Of a DNA stretch of 5,887 bases, positions 1 through 4,617 are shown in pieces. Numbering within the stretch: position 1 is the first letter of the stretch; each line of letters opens with the position of its first letter. The position numbers and the translations under genes are program-made. Location: NCBI GenBank assembly GCA_016550415.1, contig JABXGU010000231.1, positions 1 through 5,887 on the forward strand. The letters are read 5' to 3'. Under the pieces are notes generated by a model. The model was not told the origin of the DNA and searched no databases. It saw only the letters and a list, made by a program, of their open reading frames with translations. The stretch comes from an archaeon. Lineage in GTDB: Archaea; Asgardarchaeota; Hermodarchaeia; Hermodarchaeales; Hermodarchaeaceae.

Positions 1-465
1 GAAGAGGGGCTTAACGACTACATCTTTGAACTGACGAAATGCACGGAGTGCATCGCGCGCATATTGAGTAACTACTGTTCGGGGAACAGGGAGTCCTTTC
101 AAATCCAGTAATCTTAGTGTGTAATATTTGTCTACAGACTTCTCAATTGCTCCGGGTCGATTCATTATCGGAATACCCAATCGTTCAAGGCAGTGTAGTG
201 TATCCATCCTGAGGATTACCTGTTCCAGTGATCCACCTGGCACGGCGCGGGTGAAAATACCATCCAATTTAGTTAGATCATGTTTCTGAAACTGTACATG
301 TGGTTTAGTGTCACCCACGCGTACTATTGTCTCAGTGACATCGAAAATTATGCATTCAACATCTCTTTTCCGGATAGCAGCAGCTAACCGGCTTGTTTCC
401 CATCCTTCAGGTTCCGCTGATGCGATTCCCACCTTTTTGATTATCTTTGTCAGCTTACGCATCAT
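1..465 (-). CDS. RimK-family ATP-grasp alpha-L-glutamate ligase, CofF/MptN-like (partial, C-terminus off the left edge)
   Basis: Read on the minus strand from ATG at 465, the frame stays open for 155 codons to the window edge, so the ATP-binding and catalytic C-terminal half is missing. The visible part is the N-terminal pre-ATP-grasp domain and the beginning of the central domain. Recognisable family signatures are FTRAVPGGSLEQVILRMD (about residues 71-88), an IMNRPGAIEKSVDKYYT block (about 99-113), LKGLPVPRTVV (about 119-129) and the terminal VVVKPLF, which begins the ATP-grasp lysine strand. Archaeal relatives add glutamate to cofactors: CofF caps F420 with alpha-linked Glu and MptN acts on tetrahydromethanopterin. 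Its position 2 bases after cofE favours a role in F420 tailing, but LysX or RimK-like substrates cannot be excluded from this half. Two adjacent ATGs (465 and 462) are possible starts; GGAGG at 471-475 lies 5 and 8 bases away respectively, so 462 is equally plausible. Confidence 0.85.
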   Translation of the reverse strand, partial: MMRKLTKIIKKVGIASAEPEGWETSRLAAAIRKRDVECIIFDVTETIVRVGDTKPHVQFQKHDLTKLDGIFTRAVPGGSLEQVILRMDTLHCLERLGIPIMNRPGAIEKSVDKYYTLRLLDLKGLPVPRTVVTQYARDALRAFRQFKDVVVKPLF

Positions 466-467
466 TG

Positions 468-475
468 TCACCTCC
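468..475 (-). promoter_or_regulatory. Shine-Dalgarno site overlapping the cofE stop codon
   Basis: The minus-strand octamer GGAGGTGA matches the archaeal 16S anti-SD perfectly. Its last three bases are the TGA stop of cofE. It lies just before the tandem ATG ATG of the ATP-grasp gene. The arrangement implies a single mRNA and translational coupling of the two genes. Confidence 0.8.
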
Positions 476-1250
476 GGAAGATGTCACGATCGGGATCACG
501 AACTAACTCCTGGGCAGAGGCTTCAGAATGTTGGTAGGGATAACCTCGAATTATTACAACAGCAATGCCTTCATCAGCTTCGCCCATTAATAATTCCGCT
601 GCTGATGCCAGCTCATCAGCTACTGCCACTGATGTCGTGCGAAGTTCATAGCCAAATAGATCCGAGTGTCCTACATAGTCCTTTATTGGAGCTAGACCTG
701 ATGTACCAATGGCTACATTGATGGCACCATTCCGGAATGGTCGACCATGTGTATCAGAAATTATTATTGCAGTATCAACCTTGAAGGCTGCCTGAATTTC
801 TTTTCGAATTAGGAGTGCAGAATTATCTGGGTCCTTAGGAAGGAGTGTTACGAAATCATTACCAGGAACATTTGATGAATCGACGCCTGCATTTGCGCAG
901 ATCAAACCGTGATGTGTCTCAACGATAAGGTGACCTTGCTCTGCTCGAACAACCTGCTTTGATTCTTTCAAGATGACTTCTACGAGTTCAGGACGTTTTC
1001 CCAATTGTTTTGCCAACGTTTCTGCTTGAGAAGAAGGAACAATATCCCCTAAATTCACAACTTGGCCTTCAGCGCGTGAGATTATAGTTTGTGCCACTAC
1101 GAGGATGTCGCCGTTTACGAGTTTGAGGTTTGTTTGACGACAAGCTGTAACGATTCGCTTACCCACATTGTCCCCTTTTTGGATAATCCCCAATTCCAGT
1201 AGGGGGACAATTCTAATGGAAAATGATGATGAAGCTGGTTGTGATGACAT
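468..1250 (-). CDS. cofE: Coenzyme F420-0:L-glutamate ligase (gamma-glutamyl ligase)
   Basis: CofE is a cytoplasmic, GTP-dependent ligase that adds L-glutamates through gamma linkages to F420-0, making F420-1 and F420-2. The 260-residue protein from ATG 1250 has the family motifs in order: SIRIVPLLELGIIQKGD (about 11-27), VVAQTIISRAEG (51-62), HHGLICANAGVDSSN (113-127), ISDTHGRPFRNGAINVAIG (164-182), then D191-Y-V-G-H-S-D-L-F-G and the helix TTSVAVADELASAAELLMGEADEG (about 205-228). Length fits the roughly 250-residue archaeal family. The open frame extends to 1322, but the extra 24 residues have no family resemblance and would leave only a couple of bases after the TATA-like box at 1325-1331. 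A GAGGCGA sequence (1259-1265) sits 8 bases before ATG 1250, so that start is preferred. The gene is cotranscribed with the downstream ATP-grasp ligase and divergent from the gelsolin gene. Confidence 0.93.
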   Translation of the reverse strand: MSSQPASSSFSIRIVPLLELGIIQKGDNVGKRIVTACRQTNLKLVNGDILVVAQTIISRAEGQVVNLGDIVPSSQAETLAKQLGKRPELVEVILKESKQVVRAEQGHLIVETHHGLICANAGVDSSNVPGNDFVTLLPKDPDNSALLIRKEIQAAFKVDTAIIISDTHGRPFRNGAINVAIGTSGLAPIKDYVGHSDLFGYELRTTSVAVADELASAAELLMGEADEGIAVVIIRGYPYQHSEASAQELVRDPDRDIFRR

Positions 1251-1323
1251 GGCATTAGTCGCCTCGGCAATTTGGGTTTGACGCTTAATAGTCTGCCGAC
1301 GAAAACAGTTCAGTAAAAGCAAA

Positions 1324-1332
1324 GTTATAAAG
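1324..1332. promoter_or_regulatory. Candidate shared TATA element between cofE and the gelsolin gene
   Basis: GTTATAAAG on the plus strand reads CTTTATAAC on the minus strand, so its TTATAA core is self-complementary. With archaeal spacing of about 25 bases to initiation, transcription leftward would begin near 1302, about 50 bases before the cofE ATG. Rightward initiation would fall near 1354, about 38 bases before the gelsolin ATG. No other equally good TATA-like box was seen in the 141 bases between the genes. Assignment rests on sequence resemblance alone. Confidence 0.45.
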
Positions 1333-1391
1333 AAGGAAGAATAATTCCGGTTGCTATTAGCAGATTAATCCCATTATGGAGAGCACAACAA

Positions 1392-1994
1392 ATGGTTGAG
1401 TTCGAGAAGTTTCACATACAACAAGGTCGACTGGTAAAAGTGCCATCAACCCTCTACAAGGAATTTGGGGAGGGCGATTGTTACTTAGTCGATACAGGAA
1501 CTATCATGTATCTCTGGATAGGCAAGAATTCCACACCTGATGAAAAATTCATTGGTGCCTTGACCTCAACCCAACGTAGCAAAGGCAGGGCTACTCACCA
1601 GCTTATTACCATTGAACAGGGAGAAGAGCCAAAAGAATTTCTTAATCTCTTTGGAGGTCAAATAAAAATCACAAAATTTGATACAGAGGGCATTCTCCAG
1701 CGAGTAGCCTTAAAGCAACGAGAATTCAAACTTTTTCGGGTTCACATTGAGGGAGAATCAAACCTATTCTTTGAGGTTCCACGCGAAAAAGCCTCACTGG
1801 CTTCCGATGATGTCTTCCTACTTGACACTTTTAACAAAATTTTCATCTGGCAAGGAAAGGATTCAACAGAGCAAGAAAAAACGACTGCCAGATTCATTGC
1901 ACAGCAATATGATACAGAACGAATAGGTACCCAAGAGATTGTTCCCATTTTAGAGGGTCAAGAAACCCAGGAATTCCTCAAAGCCCTCAAATAG
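1392..1994 (+). CDS. Two-domain gelsolin-like protein (Asgard 2DGel type)
   Basis: Gelsolin-domain proteins bind, sever or cap actin filaments in eukaryotes, and Asgard two-domain versions have been shown to act on actin. The 200-residue product is almost exactly two gelsolin repeats: repeat 1 about residues 5-95 and repeat 2 about 113-200. Each has the diagnostic core: GDCYLVDTGTIMYLWIGK-(STPDEK) at 28-52 and DDVFLLDTFNKIFIWQGK-(DSTEQEK) at 139-163. Each ends in a matching helix, EEPKEFLNLF and QETQEFLKAL. The residues corresponding to the type II calcium site of gelsolin appear kept: D29 with E51, and D140 with E162. There is no signal peptide or membrane segment, so it is probably cytoplasmic. 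GGAG at 1378-1381 lies 10 bases before the ATG, supporting the start. It stands alone on its strand, with no actin or profilin gene in view. Villin- or severin-like larger proteins are excluded by length. Confidence 0.92.
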   Translation: MVEFEKFHIQQGRLVKVPSTLYKEFGEGDCYLVDTGTIMYLWIGKNSTPDEKFIGALTSTQRSKGRATHQLITIEQGEEPKEFLNLFGGQIKITKFDTEGILQRVALKQREFKLFRVHIEGESNLFFEVPREKASLASDDVFLLDTFNKIFIWQGKDSTEQEKTTARFIAQQYDTERIGTQEIVPILEGQETQEFLKALK

Positions 1995-2005
1995 CTGTGC
2001 ATATC

Positions 2006-2029
2006 AACAAGCGTAACAATGCTTGTTAC
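2006..2029. terminator. Hairpin-forming repeat between convergent genes, possible terminator
   Basis: AACAAGC (2006-2012) pairs with GCTTGTT (2021-2027). An overlapping alternative, GTAACA (2013-2018) with TGTTAC (2024-2029), competes for the same right arm. The element lies 11 bases after the gelsolin stop and 28 bases before the stop of the convergent minus-strand gene. There is no long T-run directly after it, and archaeal termination depends mainly on T-tracts, so a terminator role is uncertain. Confidence 0.35.
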
Positions 2030-2057
2030 TTAGATGCCAGCAATTTGAACAATTAAC

Positions 2058-2408
2058 TTATTTATTTGCTTCAGCTAAAAGAAGGCTGATGAATTCCCCT
2101 AATCTACCTGTCTTCTGAATTGCGCTAATGAGTTGGACCTCATGTAATTCCTTTTTTGGAAGTATGGGATTCTCCCGTACTACAGATAATTCGATAAGTA
2201 ATTCATAAAGACGCTGAATCTCTAAACGATCGATTTGATTGGCGAACCGTTCGAGAAGGAGGAATACATCGTCCAATTCAATCTTTGCAAGATGATGGAA
2301 ATCGTTAGCCACTTGCTGTGTTTTTACATATGTCATAGCCAGCTGTAGAAGCTGAGTTTGGAGGGTAGTGTCTGTTATAGTTAATACACTCCCTTGTAGA
2401 GTTGTCAC
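2058..2408 (-). CDS. Hypothetical helical protein, second gene of an orphan pair
   Basis: I do not recognise this 116-residue protein. It is predicted largely alpha-helical: leucine/glutamine-rich helices around residues 16-34 (LQTQLLQLAMTYVKTQQ) and 43-75 (ELDDVFLLLERF, then DRLEIQRLYELLIEL), a proline-containing turn at PILPKKE, and a final helix ending EFISLLLAEANK. No signal peptide, transmembrane segment, cysteine cluster or nucleotide-binding motif is visible; the heptad-like spacing of Leu/Ile suggests a helical bundle or protein-protein interaction surface. The start is GTG at 2408, with the SD-like GGGGGTG at 2417-2423 placed 8 bases upstream inside the preceding gene. It follows that gene in the same frame with only TAG and one ATA codon between them, so the two are surely cotranscribed and probably act together. 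Its stop is TAA. Confidence 0.72.
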   Translation of the reverse strand: MTTLQGSVLTITDTTLQTQLLQLAMTYVKTQQVANDFHHLAKIELDDVFLLLERFANQIDRLEIQRLYELLIELSVVRENPILPKKELHEVQLISAIQKTGRLGEFISLLLAEANK

Positions 2409-2411
2409 TAT

Positions 2412-2669
2412 CTAGACACCCCCGATGTGTGCAAAGGGCGCTATTTTCTGTTCATCAGAGTCGACACGGATTCGAACACCGTCTGGAGTCTCTTCGACTG
2501 TAATCTGTCCAGTGGGACCACAATTTTCTCGGATCAATTCAATGAGCAAGCTGCCAATAGCTCCGATTTCTCTGAGATGTTCATTGTCTGTTTCAGACGT
2601 TATTTCTAAATTGATTGGGGAAGAGTCAAATCTGCTTGACTTCCAACTGATTTCTTCAACTAATGCCAT
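2412..2669 (-). CDS. Hypothetical small acidic protein, first gene of an orphan pair
   Basis: An 85-residue protein with no family that I can name. It is acidic, with a polar N-terminal third, a helix around residues 30-48 (HLREIGAIGSLLIELIREN) and two probable beta strands, GQITVEE and DGVRIRVDSDE, ending in a Gly-rich tail (HIGGV). The layout suggests a compact alpha/beta fold rather than a DNA-binding or membrane protein. The ATG start at 2669 is well supported: the purine-rich GAGGTGGAG at 2677-2685 lies 7 bases upstream. The gene ends in TAG and its last codons contain the SD of the next gene, so translation is probably coupled. It is transcribed leftward from the 2670-3051 intergenic region, divergent from the regulator at 3052. 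An overlapping plus-strand frame in the same place lacks these signals. Confidence 0.75.
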   Translation of the reverse strand: MALVEEISWKSSRFDSSPINLEITSETDNEHLREIGAIGSLLIELIRENCGPTGQITVEETPDGVRIRVDSDEQKIAPFAHIGGV

Positions 2670-2700
2670 TTCTATTCTCCACCTCTTCTGCCTGTGAATG

Positions 2701-2814
2701 GGATGTGAAATTACCCGTGTTCAGAACCGTTTTCAATTTTGGCCCGAAAAAAAAGTAGTTCTTTTAGAATGGTTCTGGTGATGGTGCCCAAGGGCTCATT
2801 CGATATTCACATCC
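2701..2814. repeat. Nested inverted repeats in the long intergenic region, possible structured leader or ncRNA
   Basis: This is part of the 382-base gene-free stretch at 2670-3051. An outer pair GGATGTGAA (2701-2709) and TTCACATCC (2806-2814) encloses an inner pair CAGAACC (2722-2728) and GGTTCTG (2771-2777). In plus-strand RNA the inner stem can extend to about 12 pairs (2722-2733 with 2766-2777) using two G-U pairs. Between the inner arms lies an A8 run (2749-2756). If the minus-strand gene at 2669 is transcribed from the TATA-like box near 2880, this whole element lies in its 5' leader. The rest of 2815-2876 holds only short imperfect repeats (GAATCCT at 2833 and 2850; TAGAATGGT at 2765 and 2862). 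Confidence 0.4.
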
Positions 2815-2876
2815 ATGTTTTTCCGCGTAGCAGAATCCTTCGCAGACCTGAATCCTAAAGATAGAATGGTCTCGGG

Positions 2877-2887
2877 GTTTTATATAG
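2877..2887. promoter_or_regulatory. Strong TATA-like element in the divergent intergenic region
   Basis: The sequence GTTTTATATAG (plus) is the best match in the intergenic region to the archaeal TATA consensus. On the minus strand it reads CTATATAAAAC. Leftward initiation near 2855 would give the orphan pair a leader of about 185 bases. Rightward initiation near 2907 would give the regulator a leader of about 145 bases. Orientation cannot be decided because no clear BRE is seen on either side. Confidence 0.4.
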
Positions 2888-2952
2888 AAATGTTTGTAAT
2901 ACTTGAACCAACCGATATAACCGCCTACTTCTCAAATAAAACAGTAAAAGGC

Positions 2953-2966
2953 TTATTTTAATAAAA
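2953..2966 (+). promoter_or_regulatory. A/T-rich candidate promoter of the tandem Lrp-like regulator
   Basis: TTATTTTAATAAAA follows a purine-rich AGTAAAAGG that could act as BRE. Initiation about 25 bases downstream would fall inside the palindrome at 2981-2994, leaving a leader of about 65 bases before the GTG start at 3052. A second possible box, CTATTTAG at 2974-2981, abuts the palindrome. Confidence 0.35.
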
Positions 2967-2980
2967 AGAATCTCTATTTA

Positions 2981-2994
2981 GTGTAATATTACAC
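2981..2994. promoter_or_regulatory. Perfect 14-bp palindrome, candidate operator
   Basis: GTGTAATATTACAC is identical to its own reverse complement across all 14 bases. It lies 57 bases before the GTG start of the Lrp-like regulator and overlaps the likely initiation region. Lrp/AsnC-type regulators commonly bind A/T-rich dyads and repress their own genes, so autoregulation is the obvious inference. Only one copy was seen in the window. Confidence 0.5.
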
Positions 2995-3051
2995 ATTGGA
3001 GAATAGCTACAGTTTTTATTTTTATGGAATTTCGTCAAAAGGAAAATTTAT

Positions 3052-4515
3052 GTGGAAAGAAGTTTCTTTCTGTCAACAGCTAAGATGATGCAGATGACCT
3101 CGGAGGCGACATCCCTCATTGGCTCAGTCAAAGAACAAATCCACCAGAATATGGATCCCTCCGCCAAACGCACAGACATCGACTTGTTGCTTGATAATTT
3201 AGAGATATATGCAAAACGGGTTACTGGTTTGCCCTTAACCGAAGAGGAGCAGTATGTGGAAGCGCACCGACACTTTGGAGGATTGGTGGCTGTTCCTCAG
3301 CAGCGCGTATTCGAATCGCTACTGCGGCGACTGCGAGTTATTCTCAGATTTCGAATTACATCTTATGAAAAAGTAACTCGAGATTTGCTTTATGGGTTGT
3401 TCCCTAAGTATGCTGACCCATTGACTAGTCGTGAGGTGCGTCTTCTTGCCCTGTTCCACAATCAACCAAAGGCTTCACCAGTGAGAATAGCCAAGGACCT
3501 TGGCATTAGTGTGCCAACTGTTCGAAAACTTGTGTTGAAGTTACAGGAAAATGTAGGGTTGCGTTTTGCAAACCTCGTCGATTGGCGGCGGTTCAAGTTA
3601 CGTCAAATTAACATTCTCTTTGAAACAAGAAACGTTGAAGCCTCCCGGCAATTGGAGGAATTGCTGCAAAGTGAGATGTCAACCTATAATACCTCAGCTG
3701 TTTTTGATACAACATATAAACGAGGTTATGCTGGATTCATGATTCCAGATCAAAGTAAACCGCTTCAATTATTTCAACAGCAGATTGCTGCATTGAACGA
3801 TGTTTTTTTCGAGACAGCTCAGGTACATGATGTCAATAAGTCCAGTGTGACCATTTGTTTTGATCACTTTGATTTTGAAACTGGAGATTGGTTGATTGAA
3901 AGAGATGTTATGACCATTGGATTGCTTAATTTTGTGGAGGAGCACTGGGAGGTTTTGCCAAAGCCGCGTATATTGAAAATGAAGGACTCAAGACCTTTTG
4001 ACCGGTTGGATTACTACTTGGCAACTTTGCTGCAAGGTGATGGACGGGCTAGGATGAAGAGAATAACTGAGCAGCTAAAGAGACTGGGAATTGAGGCGCC
4101 TCGTACTACTATTTCAACGCGAAAAAGTCAATTATTTCGTGAGAAGACTTTGTTACCCTATGTGGTTTTTGATTCGCCATTGCTGCCAATCTTTGTTACT
4201 TTCGCGATTCGATGTGATGCGAAGCTGGCTAAGCGTTTAGTAGTTTCAGTTGCTCAGATGCCTTTCACTTATTCCTATATTTCAGATGTAGGCTGTATTG
4301 TTAATGTTAAAGTTCCGATGAAAAGTCTGGGCGCGATTATCCATTTGCTTTCATTGGTGCGAGAAGAGGAAGGAGCAACGGATATCCTGCAAATCCAACA
4401 GTTCAAGAATTTAGGTTCTGCTAGCCGGGCACGCTTTGGACCTAAGTGGAATGGCAAGTATTGGAATTGGTCAGAGGAGGAATTTTCTTTGCCATCCCTA
4501 GGCTTGGAGTACTAG
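3052..4515 (+). CDS. Tandem Lrp/AsnC-like winged-helix transcriptional regulator
   Basis: The 487-residue protein appears to hold two Lrp-like units. Unit one: a winged helix at about 124-170 (LTSREVRLLALF, then RIAKDLGISVPTVRKLVLKL) and an alpha/beta RAM-like segment at about 185-265. Unit two: a second helix-turn-helix at about 314-368 (FDRLDYYLATLLQGDGRARM, then EQLKRLGIEAPRTTISTRKSQL) and a second RAM-like segment at about 380-450 (FVTFAIRCDAKLAKRL and VGCIVNVKVPMKSLG). A helical N-terminal region of about 110 residues precedes them. Standard Lrp proteins are about 150 residues with one unit, so this resembles a single-chain dimer. No membrane segment is seen. The GTG start at 3052 is supported by AAAAGGA (3037-3043) 8 bases upstream; the overlapping ATG at 3050 is out of frame, and ATGs at 3085 or 3088 are alternatives. 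Its effector and targets are unknown; the upstream palindrome suggests autoregulation. Confidence 0.75.
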   Translation: MERSFFLSTAKMMQMTSEATSLIGSVKEQIHQNMDPSAKRTDIDLLLDNLEIYAKRVTGLPLTEEEQYVEAHRHFGGLVAVPQQRVFESLLRRLRVILRFRITSYEKVTRDLLYGLFPKYADPLTSREVRLLALFHNQPKASPVRIAKDLGISVPTVRKLVLKLQENVGLRFANLVDWRRFKLRQINILFETRNVEASRQLEELLQSEMSTYNTSAVFDTTYKRGYAGFMIPDQSKPLQLFQQQIAALNDVFFETAQVHDVNKSSVTICFDHFDFETGDWLIERDVMTIGLLNFVEEHWEVLPKPRILKMKDSRPFDRLDYYLATLLQGDGRARMKRITEQLKRLGIEAPRTTISTRKSQLFREKTLLPYVVFDSPLLPIFVTFAIRCDAKLAKRLVVSVAQMPFTYSYISDVGCIVNVKVPMKSLGAIIHLLSLVREEEGATDILQIQQFKNLGSASRARFGPKWNGKYWNWSEEEFSLPSLGLEY

Positions 4516-4530
4516 CTGGGATCTTTCCAC

Positions 4531-4538
4531 TATATCAT
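4531..4538 (+). promoter_or_regulatory. Candidate TATA box of the nucleotidyltransferase gene
   Basis: TATATCAT lies in the 102-base gap after the regulator stop codon. Initiation about 25 bases downstream, near 4560, would give a leader of about 58 bases before ATG 4618. It indicates that the nucleotidyltransferase may be transcribed separately from the regulator, but the match is moderate. Confidence 0.35.
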
Positions 4539-4564
4539 TACAGAATAGTGAATATCCTCCTCTG

Positions 4565-4617
4565 CGAAAGCCTTTTGATTGACCAAGTTCCTTTGCAAGG
4601 GTCGCCTTTCGTTTTTT
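4565..4617 (+). other. Inverted repeat followed by a T6 run directly before a start codon
   Basis: CGAAAG (4565-4570) can pair with CTTTCG (4606-4611), and inside it GACC (4581-4584) with GGTC (4600-4603). The right arm runs into TTTTTT (4612-4617), immediately followed by ATG 4618. It resembles a terminator or attenuator placed in the leader of the nucleotidyltransferase gene. It could alternatively mark the 3' end of the regulator transcript. The stem is interrupted by an asymmetric bulge, so stability is uncertain. Confidence 0.3.

Noticed and set aside
114..130. A GTGTAATATT-like string resembling the 2981 palindrome
   Set aside because: It lies inside the ATP-grasp coding sequence and has only the left half; the right arm does not match.
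308..721. Plus-strand open frame of 137 codons
   Set aside because: It lies opposite the cofE 3' end and the start of the ATP-grasp gene, both with clear family motifs; its translation has no recognisable domain.
1251..1322. N-terminal extension of cofE by 24 residues to an ATG at 1322
   Set aside because: The extension is unlike the family and would begin only about 2 bases after the TATA-like box; ATG 1250 has an SD-like sequence and fits the family length.
2412..2414. TAG as a pyrrolysine codon joining the two orphan genes
   Set aside because: TAG also ends the gelsolin and regulator genes here, and an SD-like GGGGGTG is placed 8 bases before the second gene's GTG, so ordinary stop and reinitiation is simpler.
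2425..2697. Plus-strand open frames of 90 and 60 codons opposite the small acidic protein
   Set aside because: No SD was found for them, while the minus-strand gene has a strong SD and coupling to the next gene; they look like shadows, though the minus gene itself is unrecognised.
2778..2851. Possible C/D box small RNA (GTGATGG followed by CTGA 63 bases later)
   Set aside because: The C box is imperfect, no internal D'/C' boxes were found and the flanks show no terminal stem.
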